A stretch of 17,030 bases of DNA from an uncultured Bacteroidota bacterium (GTDB taxonomy: Bacteria > Bacteroidota > Bacteroidia > Flavobacteriales > Flavobacteriaceae). Below the pieces are notes generated by a model. It was given only the letters and a program-made list of their open reading frames with translations. It made no database searches and had not been told where the DNA came from. The stretch lies in NCBI GenBank assembly GCA_903879875.1, contig CAIRNC010000237.1, forward strand, positions 1-17,030, read 5' to 3'. Every line of letters begins with the position of its first letter. The first letter of the stretch is position 1. The position numbers and the translations under genes are program-made. Positions 6,434 through 15,074 of the stretch are shown here, one piece after another.

Positions 6434-7744
6434 ATGAATAACATTGTTGCCATTGTAGGAAGGCCAAACGTAGGAAAATCGACACTTTTTAATCGATTGA
6501 TACAAAGAAGAGAAGCTATTGTAGATTCGGTTTCGGGAGTTACCCGAGACAGAAATTATGGAAAAAGCGAATGGAACGGGAAGGAATTTTCTGTAATTGA
6601 CACGGGCGGATATGTGCGTGGTTCTGATGACGTTTTTGAGGGTGAAATCCGCAAACAAGTCGAATTAGCCATTGACGAAGCCGATGTAATCATTTTTGTG
6701 GTGGACGTAGAAGAGGGAATTACTCCAATGGATGATGCCGTTGCAAAAATGTTACGTAAAGTTAAAAAGCCAGTATTATTAGCCGTGAATAAAGTGGATA
6801 ATTCGATGCGTGAAAAAGACGCTTTGGAGTTTTACAATTTAGGTTTAGGCGAATATTATACTTTTGCTAGTATTTCAGGAAGTGGAACTGGTGATTTATT
6901 AGATGCGTTAATTGACGCTTTTCCAATAAAACCAGAGCCTACTCAAGCAGAAATCGACTTACCACGTTTTGCTGTTGTTGGGCGTCCAAATGCAGGAAAA
7001 TCAAGCTTTATTAACGCTTTGATTGGAAAAGATCGTTATATTGTTACTGATATTGCTGGAACGACTCGTGATGCTATCGACACTAAATTTGATCGTTTTG
7101 GATTTGAATTTAATCTAGTGGATACTGCTGGAATTCGTAGAAAAGCGAAAGTAAAAGAAGATTTAGAATTTTATTCGGTAATGCGTTCGGTTCGTGCCAT
7201 TGAACATGCTGATATTTGTATCTTAATCATCGATGCGACTAGAGGTTTTGAAGGTCAAGATCAAAGTATTTTTTGGTTGGCAGAAAAAAACCGTAAAGGG
7301 GTAGTGATTTTGGTAAACAAATGGGATTTGGTCGAAAAAGACACCATGTCAACACGGGATTATGAAGCCAAAATAAGAGAAGAATTGATGCCATTTACGG
7401 ATGTGCCGATTCTTTTTGTTTCTGCATTGACCAAACAGCGTTTGTTGAAAGCTTTGGAAGCAACAGTTCAAGTTTTTGAAAACAGAAAACAAAGAATTCC
7501 TACTTCAAAATTCAACGATTATATGTTGAAAGTAATTGAAGGCTATCCACCACCTGCTTTGAAAGGTAAATATGTAAAAATCAAATATTGCATGCAATTG
7601 CCAACGGCAACACCACAATTTGTGTTTTTCGCCAATTTGCCACAATATGTAAAAGAAGCTTACAAACGATTTTTAGAAAATAAAATTCGGGAGCACTGGG
7701 ATTTTTCGGGTGTGCCCATCGATATTTATATTAGAGAAAAATAA
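6434..7744 (+). CDS. der: Ribosome biogenesis GTPase Der (EngA)
   Basis: Tandem-GTPase factor for 50S subunit maturation; cytoplasmic. The 436-aa length is normal. Domain 1 has GRPNVGKS (residues 9-16), DTGG (56-59) and NKVD (119-122). Domain 2 has GRPNAGKS (183-190), DTAG (230-233) and NKWD (295-298). A C-terminal KH-like domain follows, including GYPPPALKGKYVKIKYCMQ and ending HWDFSGVPIDIYIREK. ATG 6434 gives the expected N-terminus directly before G1. It has its own promoter upstream and a hairpin terminator right after the stop. Confidence 0.97.
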   Translation: MNNIVAIVGRPNVGKSTLFNRLIQRREAIVDSVSGVTRDRNYGKSEWNGKEFSVIDTGGYVRGSDDVFEGEIRKQVELAIDEADVIIFVVDVEEGITPMDDAVAKMLRKVKKPVLLAVNKVDNSMREKDALEFYNLGLGEYYTFASISGSGTGDLLDALIDAFPIKPEPTQAEIDLPRFAVVGRPNAGKSSFINALIGKDRYIVTDIAGTTRDAIDTKFDRFGFEFNLVDTAGIRRKAKVKEDLEFYSVMRSVRAIEHADICILIIDATRGFEGQDQSIFWLAEKNRKGVVILVNKWDLVEKDTMSTRDYEAKIREELMPFTDVPILFVSALTKQRLLKALEATVQVFENRKQRIPTSKFNDYMLKVIEGYPPPALKGKYVKIKYCMQLPTATPQFVFFANLPQYVKEAYKRFLENKIREHWDFSGVPIDIYIREK

Positions 7745-7767
7745 TAGTTCATAAACTATACTCTTAA

Positions 7768-7806
7768 AATCCTGCTCATAAACAAATGAGTGGGATTTTT
7801 ATTTTT
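7768..7806 (+). terminator. Terminator after der
   Basis: AATCCTGCTCAT (7768-7779) and ATGAGTGGGATT (7786-7797) pair at ten of twelve positions plus one G:U, around AAACAA. TTTTTATTTTTG follows. Confidence 0.8.
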
Positions 7807-7818
7807 GAACTATCAATC

Positions 7819-7850
7819 AAGTAAATCTGCGAATTTGCGGTTTACTTTTT
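7819..7850 (+). terminator. Second hairpin with T-run downstream of der
   Basis: AAGTAAA (7819-7825) and TTTACTT (7841-7847) pair around a 15-nt loop containing CTGCGAATTTGCG, followed by more T residues. It may be a backup terminator or a repeat element. Confidence 0.45.
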
Positions 7851-7887
7851 TATGACTATCCTTAACTTGTACCAATGCTTTTTTTTA

Positions 7888-7965
7888 GCCACAGATTTCA
7901 CGGACTCTCATGGATTTTAGAATTAAAACTGTAAAAAAATCTGTGAAATCTGTGAAATCTGTGGC
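7888..7965. repeat. Inverted repeat with 10-bp tandem repeats
   Basis: GCCACAGATTTCAC (7888-7901) and GTGAAATCTGTGGC (7952-7965) are perfect reverse complements of 14 nt around a 50-nt spacer. The right arm extends a short ATCTGTGAAA tandem repeat (from about 7938). T-rich sequence follows on the plus side. It lies between the convergent genes der and the M1-like/barrel gene. I recall GCCACAGATT-type repeats as frequent in Flavobacterium intergenic DNA; no role is proven here. Confidence 0.8.
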
Positions 7966-8029
7966 AAGTTTTTCTTTTTATGTTAGTAACGGACAGTCAT
8001 ATACTTTCATATTTCTCTCGGTTTAACAT

Positions 8030-10861
8030 CTAAAACCACTTTCTAGTAAACAGATTGATTAAGATTCTTGGGCTTACGGTAACCATAAATCTTATTTTTT
8101 CACCATATTTTGGTTGTGCAATTTCCCAACCATTGTTGGAGTAAACCGGGAAAAACAATTCAAAATAGTCGGTTACTAAATTCAATCGGATGCCGTTATC
8201 ATAGCCGATTTTCTCGTTTTGATTTTGATTTTTTATAACCCCAACATCACCATAGACTTCCACCCAGTTCCATACATTAAAACTTCCGTTTAGGGTTGCA
8301 ATCCATTGGTTGGCAAACGATGTGTTCAACTTCGATTTAAAGCCGCCTTCCGCCATAATAATTTGCTGACTGAAAAGTCCTGTACTCTCGGAACGCCCCA
8401 AATAATTGTAATCAAACAAGTAATCGGTTGGACGATCCAAGGCAAAACTAAAAAAATCAGTGGTTGATGTGTTGTATAAAAAAGTACCGGCATACAAGCG
8501 AATACTAATCTGTCGATCATCTTTAAACAACTTTCGGTATTGGATTTCGGAAGCTAATTTTCCAAAATTCCCAGCCAGTTGAAAATCGGATATGAAATTA
8601 AAATGTCGGGTTATTTCGGTTTTTGTATCAAAATATTTGATATTGAAAACATTGTAATTTTGATTGCTTGTAATGGCATTATTCAATTCTAATTTTTCGC
8701 GGTTCAGAATAACTTGACGAATCATTAAAGTTCGGAATCGATTGTTTCTAAAATCAGAGTCTCGAAACCGAAAAGCTATAGCAGGATTGATTTTAGAATA
8801 GCCCGCATCTGGCGCATAATGGGCATAGGAAGCGCCCACAGTATAGCGAATATTATAAAGTTTTGAATTTCTGAAATTCTGATTTAAACCTAACGAAATG
8901 CCTCCTGTTAATGACTTAGCGGTTGTAGAATAGGCTGGATTCAAATCAAAATTAAAAGGTTTGTTCAATAAATTTTTATTGTGCAATTCAATTCCAGGCG
9001 AAAGCCCGTCATAAAGATTGTAGGCCAATGTAGGCACATAAGAAACTTGATTGTAATTGGGGTCTTCTAAATCTTCAAAAAAGATAAATTTCAACGGGCG
9101 ATTGTTTGGAAAAAAACCATCTAATTTTTTCCAATTGTTTCTTAAATTGAATTCGGGAACCTCATTTTTATAGTTTAAAACAATTCTATTGGCACGGCTT
9201 CTAGGAATCGTAAAGGTACTATCTGTAGCAATGTTTTCGAACCATTTTTTGAAGACAATTTCTTTATTGTTGAACCCATAAACAGGAATGGGTACATTCG
9301 TTTGGGTTTTGTTTTTAATCGTAAAAGTGATGCTATCATTGGTTTTGGAAACTTTTCCAAACTTATAATCGATCCAATCGCGGGTGTCAATAATGGTTTT
9401 GAAAAACCAATCGATATTTTTAGAAGTACGCTGTTTTACGATGGATTCAAAATCGGCTCGGCTGGTTTGCTTTTCTGTGCTTAGGGTATAAAAATCCTGC
9501 ATGCTTTTGGACACAATATCCTTTTCGAGATAACTGTCCAAATATTTGAAACTGATGCCCGCTCGGTATTTACTGGCTATTTGTTCATTAAATTTTATGA
9601 GTGTGTTTTTCGGATTTCCTAAAGGTTGGTCCAGATTTTTTCGAGCCGTAAGCATATAGAAATAGCTGTATTGCTCGTTAAATCCTAAATTGATTAAGTG
9701 ATAAGCTTTCAGAATTTTGAGTTTAGCAATGCTCCCCATCATTTTACTGTTTGGATAATTTTCATCGATATATTTCATCAATAAATACACCTGAAAGCCA
9801 TCTGAAATCCAATTGTCTTTTCGAGAATCAATGTTGAGACTGCTTTTGAAGTACTGATTCAAATAGGTCTTTAGAAACTTAATTTCGTAGATAAAATCAT
9901 CTGGAAACGGACTCAAAAAAGACGGCAATTGATTGAGCCCATAAAACGGATAATGCTCATAATCCGTTTGAGAAACAATTATTTTTTGGTTTGGAAACGC
10001 TCCCGTATTGTCTTTTACAAAGCGAACCATTTTGTCAATTAAAATGGCTTTTTGAATTTCGTTTAACGAATTGCTTTTTAAATCGGTAACCACCTCCACA
10101 AGGTCATTTTTGTAATGTTCGAATGCTATTTTGGAATCGATATACAAACTGAAATTGAGCCTATTTTTCCCTGACAAATACCATGTTTTTTGGTTGGTCG
10201 ACAGCGCCGTTTTGGTTTCGTTTAAATCCGTTTGAAGCGTAAAGTTATCGGGCATTTTTAACTCCAAATCATAATCGGATGCGGCATTGGCACAATCGTC
10301 TATGTTCTCGTTGCTGTAGCTAATAAAAGCCTTGTTTTCATATCGCGCCGGCGTTATAAACGCATTTTTAAGATTCATTTTGCCGTTTTTCTCAAATCCA
10401 TAACCCGTAAAAACAGTACTTGGCAGTTTTAGCGTGTACCGAAGTTGCAGCCTTAGGCGTTGATTCGGAAGGAGGCCGTTCTTCAACGCAACAGTAACCA
10501 AATCAGGATGGGTGTCAGGTCGGGAAAAAGAAAAAATTTCGTTGTTTTCATTCGTGATTTGAAGGGCCATCGTGCTGCCGCGTGCGGCTTCTTTAGCGAG
10601 ATGAAACGATTTGTTGAACTCGTCCGAAAAGCGTTTTGCCAAAGGCGTTTCTTCATTTGTGTAGGCATTGTTCCAATCGTTGAGCACCAATTGGTGCAGC
10701 GTGTCGGGCGAGGCGTTATAGAAAACAAGTTCCTGCGCTACCTCTAAGGTATTTTTGTCCGGATGAACCACTACCGAAAGTGTCGAGTGGTGTTGTGCAT
10801 ACAAAGGCGACAGGCACACCATCCACAACAGCACAAGCGATATTTTGTAGCGAAGCTTCAA
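8030..10861 (-). CDS. Degenerate M1-aminopeptidase-like protein fused to a C-terminal beta-barrel
   Basis: A 943-aa exported protein. Residues 1-22 are a signal peptide (ISLVLLWMVCLSPLYAQ). Residues about 25-250 resemble the beta-rich N-domain of M1 metallopeptidases, and 255-500 the helical catalytic region. The usual HEXXH-X18-E zinc site aligns to K331-T332-Y-L-N335 (KTYLNQYF where peptidases have HELAHQWF) and D354 in WISDGF (normally NEGF). The spacing is exact, but both His and the catalytic Glu are replaced, so a zinc peptidase activity is not expected. Residues about 600-943 are alternating aromatic beta strands ending in ...NLFTRKWF with a C-terminal Phe, as in outer-membrane barrels. 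I infer an outer-membrane protein with a periplasmic pseudo-peptidase domain. The start is TTG 10861: an in-frame TAA lies 12 nt upstream and the next ATG (codon 14) would cut the signal peptide. The downstream neighbour der is convergent. Confidence 0.8.
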   Translation of the reverse strand: MKLRYKISLVLLWMVCLSPLYAQHHSTLSVVVHPDKNTLEVAQELVFYNASPDTLHQLVLNDWNNAYTNEETPLAKRFSDEFNKSFHLAKEAARGSTMALQITNENNEIFSFSRPDTHPDLVTVALKNGLLPNQRLRLQLRYTLKLPSTVFTGYGFEKNGKMNLKNAFITPARYENKAFISYSNENIDDCANAASDYDLELKMPDNFTLQTDLNETKTALSTNQKTWYLSGKNRLNFSLYIDSKIAFEHYKNDLVEVVTDLKSNSLNEIQKAILIDKMVRFVKDNTGAFPNQKIIVSQTDYEHYPFYGLNQLPSFLSPFPDDFIYEIKFLKTYLNQYFKSSLNIDSRKDNWISDGFQVYLLMKYIDENYPNSKMMGSIAKLKILKAYHLINLGFNEQYSYFYMLTARKNLDQPLGNPKNTLIKFNEQIASKYRAGISFKYLDSYLEKDIVSKSMQDFYTLSTEKQTSRADFESIVKQRTSKNIDWFFKTIIDTRDWIDYKFGKVSKTNDSITFTIKNKTQTNVPIPVYGFNNKEIVFKKWFENIATDSTFTIPRSRANRIVLNYKNEVPEFNLRNNWKKLDGFFPNNRPLKFIFFEDLEDPNYNQVSYVPTLAYNLYDGLSPGIELHNKNLLNKPFNFDLNPAYSTTAKSLTGGISLGLNQNFRNSKLYNIRYTVGASYAHYAPDAGYSKINPAIAFRFRDSDFRNNRFRTLMIRQVILNREKLELNNAITSNQNYNVFNIKYFDTKTEITRHFNFISDFQLAGNFGKLASEIQYRKLFKDDRQISIRLYAGTFLYNTSTTDFFSFALDRPTDYLFDYNYLGRSESTGLFSQQIIMAEGGFKSKLNTSFANQWIATLNGSFNVWNWVEVYGDVGVIKNQNQNEKIGYDNGIRLNLVTDYFELFFPVYSNNGWEIAQPKYGEKIRFMVTVSPRILINLFTRKWF

Positions 10862-11001
10862 CTTTTTGGTTCTTTAAATTAAAAAAGCCAAAGTAACAAT
10901 ATAAAATTTGTTTTTGCCTGTAGTCTGTCTTAAAAAATAGAAGAGGGTTTTTTGAGTAATTTTGGAAAGGGTTTGAAGATAGCGTGAGTAGCTTTTAACT
11001 C

Positions 11002-11331
11002 TTAAGAAAATGGTTTTAAAAACTTTTCTTTTTTTAGGTGTTTTGAAATTATCAATACAATTATTTGTAATACAATTATTCCAATAATAATCCAAATTCT
11101 ATGTGTAGCAATTTCAGAATTTTTCTTTGAATTTTGTCTAATAATATCAAGTTTTAATTTTGCATATACTTTTACAGAGTCAATATTCTGAAAATTGTCA
11201 ACTTTTATTTTTTCTGATTGGACTAAGACGTTATTTTTTGTAGATGTAATGTCAAGTTGAAATGTGTTCTCAATCAATAACCAAATTAATAGTCCAAAAA
11301 CAACAGTTATCAAAGTATTTCTAATTATCAT
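11002..11331 (-). CDS. Small membrane protein of unknown function
   Basis: A 109-aa frame from ATG 11331. A hydrophobic segment at residues 8-20 (ITVVFGLLIWLLI) and another at about 80-97 (WIIIGIIVLQIIVLIIS) flank a charged middle of about 55 residues that is probably extracytoplasmic. A basic tail (KHLKKEKFLK) ends it. I do not recognise the family. It sits in an AT-rich patch with the next minus-strand gene and shares with it a 15-nt leader sequence (ATTTTAGGTTTTGTA on the plus strand, at 11344-11358). It is 140 nt upstream of the M1-like gene on the same strand. Confidence 0.55.
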   Translation of the reverse strand: MIIRNTLITVVFGLLIWLLIENTFQLDITSTKNNVLVQSEKIKVDNFQNIDSVKVYAKLKLDIIRQNSKKNSEIATHRIWIIIGIIVLQIIVLIISKHLKKEKFLKPFS

Positions 11332-11343
11332 AATTCTATTTGA

Positions 11344-11358
11344 ATTTTAGGTTTTGTA
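11344..11358 (-). repeat. Leader repeat copy 1 (shared with 12138-12152)
   Basis: The plus-strand word ATTTTAGGTTTTGTA occurs here 12 nt upstream of the 109-aa gene start and again at 12138-12152, 8 nt upstream of the next gene's start. Both are followed on the plus strand, after a few bases, by a CTAAC word and then GTTT. The surrounding sequence is otherwise dissimilar. Confidence 0.7.
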
Positions 11359-11472
11359 AAGTGACTAACAAGTTTCAGGAGATTTTAAGTAAATGGATAT
11401 TTATAAGTACAAAATCAATTTTAAATTAAGCCAAATAACACCATATTTCCAAACTACTTAAGCAATTTTGCT

Positions 11473-12129
11473 TTATATTCCATCTTTAAATTTTGTTGCT
11501 TCTGGGAAATTAAATATTTCATCGGAAACCGGAATCTCTTCAATACTTGTCGCAGTATAAGATATTTTCCTGTCCTTAAAAATCAACTCTATTTTTAAAG
11601 GTAAAACGTTGATTTTTGAATAAATAAAATCTGTTGAATTATATTTATAATTATTAAAAGACATAGGATTTATTTTACAATCATTAGAAAAAGAATATCT
11701 TCTTTCCCATGAATTTCCATTCGAACCAGCTTTAATAACTAACACATCACAAGTATGACCTAAAACTTTATCCCCGTTTTTTATAATTGAAAAATCTAAG
11801 ATCTTTTCGTTTTCTATATTACTTTTTAATCTACGAATTGTATCATTTTCTTTAAATTTTAAACACGATTCTTTTTTCTTATTATTGAACATTTCCATCT
11901 CTACATAAGCATTGTTATTTGACCACTTGTACTTTCCTTCTTTATAAAAGAACACAGATGTAGTTCCAGTATAATTGTAGTCATTTTGGATGTCATATGT
12001 TGGATCAATTGCTGTAACTAAATGTTTGTAAAGTATTTTTCCTTCAAATTCTTTTGCTTTTTGTCCGATACAAACATTAGTAATTAGTATTACGAAAGAA
12101 ATTAAAGGTAATAGTTTATTAAATTTCAT
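11473..12129 (-). CDS. Exported protein of unknown function, possibly GLPGLI-like
   Basis: A 218-aa protein from ATG 12129. Residues 1-22 are a signal peptide (LLPLISFVILITNVCIGQ). The mature part is beta-rich and starts KAKEFEGKILYKHLVT. Later phrases include KVLGHTCDVLVIK and LKIELIFKDRKISYTATSIEEIPVSDEIFNFPE. This layout, ending in a strand pair and the phrase IFNFP, resembles the GLPGLI/DUF4412 group of secreted Bacteroidetes proteins, but that match is from memory and weak. Cys residues at about 90, 129 and 151 could form a disulfide. It shares its leader word with the downstream 109-aa gene, which begins 141 nt after its stop. The gene is AT-rich relative to the flanking M1-like and ATPase genes. 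Confidence 0.65.
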   Translation of the reverse strand: MKFNKLLPLISFVILITNVCIGQKAKEFEGKILYKHLVTAIDPTYDIQNDYNYTGTTSVFFYKEGKYKWSNNNAYVEMEMFNNKKKESCLKFKENDTIRRLKSNIENEKILDFSIIKNGDKVLGHTCDVLVIKAGSNGNSWERRYSFSNDCKINPMSFNNYKYNSTDFIYSKINVLPLKIELIFKDRKISYTATSIEEIPVSDEIFNFPEATKFKDGI

Positions 12130-12137
12130 AAAAGGTT

Positions 12138-12161
12138 ATTTTAGGTTTTGTAGCATTATTG
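12138..12161 (-). repeat. Leader repeat copy 2 with small hairpin
   Basis: ATTTTAGGTTTTGTA at 12138-12152 is the second copy of the leader word. It overlaps a five-pair stem (TAGCA/TGCTA around ATTA) at 12151-12164 on the plus strand; the downstream flank then reads ACTCGTTTATATAC. No Bacteroidetes -7 box is visible. Confidence 0.6.
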
Positions 12162-12262
12162 CTAACTCGTTTATATACACAATAAACATGGAATTCTATT
12201 TAATATCCCCATGCCTATCCCGCTTTAATTTCCCCTCAAATATATAAAAATAATCCAAAGCA

Positions 12263-12290
12263 ATTCAGTATTCTAAATTCAGCATTCAAA
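12263..12290. repeat. Two imperfect 14-bp direct repeats
   Basis: ATTCAGTATTCTAA (12263-12276) is followed directly by ATTCAGCATTCAAA (12277-12290), 12 of 14 identical. The rest of 12165-12383 shows no gene and no clear promoter for the ATPase. Confidence 0.5.
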
Positions 12291-12383
12291 ATTGTTTTTA
12301 TTACAAGGGTTCGTATTAATGGAATCTTAAGAGACATCATGGTGGTTTCGGTTTGGAATTAATTAAATTGCATACCAACATTT

Positions 12384-14918
12384 ATGGTGTTTTTAAAAAT
12401 ATTGGATATGCAAAAGACTCCTCCTATAGTTGGACTCAATGACCACGAAGTGCTTCAATCGAGAGCGAAAAACGGCAGCAATTCGCTAGAGCATCAAGAC
12501 AAAAATCATTTTCTAAATTCGTTGCTCGAAATGGTGAAAGAACCTATGTTTTTGTTGCTGTTTGCGGTTACGGCTATTTATTTTATCACCGGAAAATGGG
12601 GCGATGGTTTATTTATGACGGCGGCTATTGTACTGGTTTCGGCTATTTCATTGTATCAGGAATCGAAAAGTAGAAATGCCATTGAAACCCTAAAAAAACT
12701 TTCGCAACCCAAAAGCAAAGTGATTCGGAACGGCGTTCTTCTTGAAATTTTAAGTGAAGAAATTGTGGTCGGCGATTGTATGCAAACCGAAGAAGGCACC
12801 TTTATTCCTGCAGATGGCATCATTCTACAATCCAATGATTTTTCGGTAAACGAATCGATTTTAACAGGTGAATCGATGTCGGTTTTGAAAAGCACGACTA
12901 CTGAGAACAAGCAAGTTTTTCAAGGAACCATCGTTTCGGGCGGTTTGGCAATTTGCGAAGTAACCGCCATTGGCAACCAAACCCAACTGGGTAAAATAGG
13001 CGATAGTTTAGCCGCTATTGTTGAAGAAAAAACGCCTTTGCAACTTCAGATTACTCATTTTGTAAAAATAATGTCTATTGTAGGCTTGGTTATTTTCATA
13101 ATTGTTTGGAGCATCAATTTTATGACTTCAAATGATGTTTTGGACAGTTTGCTGAAAGCCTTAACGCTAGCCATGAGCATTATTCCAGAAGAAATTCCGG
13201 TTTCTTTCACCACTTTTATGGCTTTAGGTGCCTGGCGATTACTCAAAATGGGCATTATTGTAAAACAGACCAAAACAGTATAAACCTTAGGGAGTGCCAC
13301 CGTAATTTGCACCGACAAAACGGGTACAATTACAGAAAATAAAATGAGTTTGGCACAATGGTACACGCTCTCCGATGATTCGATTGCGAATGATAGTACG
13401 GCAATTAGTGAAGCTTCGACCGCATTAATTCGCCTTTCGATGTGGGCAAGTGAGCCTATCCCTTTTGATGCTATGGAGCTTGCTTTGCATGAGGCCTACG
13501 GTAAAATTTCGCCAAAAGACGAAAGGCCCGACTATAAACTGTCACACGAATATCCATTAGGCGGAAAACCACCGATGATGACGCATGTTTTTAAAGATAC
13601 AAAAGGCAATCGCATTATTGCTGCCAAAGGCGCTCCAGAAGCCATTATTGCCTGTAGTAAATTGACAGCTGTTGAGATTAAAAAAATTGAAACGGCTATG
13701 CTAACCATTACAAACGAAGGTTTCCGAATTTTAGGCGTTGGAGAAGCGCATATTGATGGTGACAATTATCCAGAAACACAACAGGAATTTTCGTTTGAAT
13801 TTAAAGGGTTAGTTGCTTTTTATGATCCTCCAAAAGCGAATATCAAATCAGTTTTTGAGACTTTTTATAAAGCGGGTATTCAAGTGAAAATTGTTACGGG
13901 TGATAACGCTGCTACAACTGCCACAATTGCCAAACAGATTGGTTTTAAAGGCACCGAAAATATTCTAAACGGTGACGAATTGATGGCAATGGACGAAGCT
14001 ACACTTAAAGTTAAAGTAATGGAAACCGCTATTTTTACAAGAATGTTTCCAGAAGCCAAACTAAAAATCATAAAAGCTTTAAAAGACAACAACCAAATTG
14101 TAGCCATGACAGGCGATGGTGTAAATGATGGCCCAGCCTTAAAATCAGCACACATAGGCATTGCAATGGGGAAAAAAGGAACCGAAATTGCCAAACAAGC
14201 AGCCAACCTGATTCTGATTGACGATGATTTTTCTAAAATGGTAGATGCCATCGCCATGGGTAGAAAAATTTATATCAATCTTAAAAAAGCAATTCAATAT
14301 ATTATTTCTATCCATATTCCAATAGTATTAATGGTGTTTATTCCTTTAGCTTTAGGCTGGATATATCCAACGATATTCTCGCCAGTCCATATTATATTTT
14401 TAGAAATTATTATGGGACCAACCTGTTCTATTATTTATGAAAACGAACCCATGGAGCGCAATTTGATGTTGGAAAAACCGCGCCCTTTCACAACTACGTT
14501 TTTTAATTTAAGAGAAATCACAACGAGTATTGTGCAAGGATTGTTTATTACAATAGGCTTGTTAGTGCTTTACCAATATTGCGTTGATGAAAATTATTCT
14601 GAAAAAGCCACGAGAACACTAATCTTTTTGACATTAATACTTTCTAATGTCTTTTTAACTTTAGCCAATCGATCCTTTTATTATTCTATTTTCACAACAA
14701 TTACCTACAAAAACAATTTGGTCACTATGATTATTGGATTGACACTTTTTGTTACAGCATTGTTGTTATTTGTTCCTGTTTTTTCAAATTTCTTTATGTT
14801 TGAAAAAGTTTCTTTAGCACAAATTGGGATATGTACTGCCGTTGGGTTTGTTAGCGTGATGTGGATTGAAATCTACAAAATATTTAAAAGGAGAAGAGAT
14901 AGTGTTATAAATGAATAA
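12384..14918 (+). pseudogene. P-type (P2-like) cation-transporting ATPase with one in-frame stop
   Basis: One continuous frame of 845 codons interrupted only by TAA at 13281-13283 (codon 300). Before it are the actuator motif TGES (161-164), TM4 motif PEEIP (268-272) and VKQTKTV. After it, in the same frame, are TLGSATVICTDKTGT with the phosphorylated Asp at codon 311, KGAPEA, DPPKANIKSV, TGDN, TGDGVNDGPALK and several C-terminal membrane helices. The family pattern at the break is VKxxxxVETLG, so codon 300 was almost certainly Glu (GAA to TAA). The upstream fragment lacks the catalytic Asp, and the first ATG after the stop (13344) lies beyond DKTGT, so neither half could work alone. All other motifs are intact, which suggests a recent mutation, a sequencing error or read-through. 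The ion is not determinable; SERCA-type PEGLP is replaced by PEEIP. An alternative start is ATG 12408 (MQKTPP). Confidence 0.88.
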
Positions 14919-14953
14919 ATACAAACAACTATTTTCTTATTATTGGAGCAAAA

Positions 14954-14980
14954 AAAACCATCTTATAAAGATGGTTTTTA
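14954..14980. terminator. Bidirectional terminator between the ATPase gene and tRNA-Thr
   Basis: AAAACCATCTT (14954-14964) and AAGATGGTTTT (14968-14978) are a perfect 11-pair stem around ATA, with an A-run on the left and T residues on the right. It can therefore serve the plus-strand ATPase gene and the minus-strand tRNA. Confidence 0.85.
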
Positions 14981-14987
14981 ATTTCTG

Positions 14988-15061
14988 AGCCGGTGGAGGG
15001 ACTCGAACCCACGACCTGCTGATTACAAATCAGCTGCTCTAGCCAACTGAGCTACACTGGC
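14988..15061 (-). tRNA. tRNA-Thr (TGT anticodon)
   Basis: The minus strand folds into a 74-nt cloverleaf: acceptor GCCAGTG/CACCGGC, D stem GCTC/GAGC, anticodon stem GCTGA/TCAGC with loop TTTGTAA (anticodon TGT, codon ACA), and T loop TTCGAGT. CCA is not encoded. The acceptor stem has an A4:C69 mismatch and the T stem a T:T mismatch; all other pairs are good. A strong promoter precedes it. Confidence 0.95.
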
Positions 15062-15074
15062 GACATTACGGGTG

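Noticed and set aside
10888..10896. TACTTTG as a promoter for the M1-like gene
   Set aside because: It is one base short of TAnnTTTG and has no -33 TTG at the proper distance.
10874..11095. 73-aa minus-strand frame
   Set aside because: It overlaps the better-supported 109-aa frame, has no recognisable domain and no start-site support.
13880..14257. 125-aa minus-strand frame inside the ATPase gene
   Set aside because: It is antisense to the conserved TGDGVND region and reflects that gene's codon composition.
13344..14918. Independent second gene encoding the C-terminal half of the ATPase
   Set aside because: It is in the same frame as the upstream half, starts after DKTGT, has no promoter and is best explained by one stop codon in a single gene.
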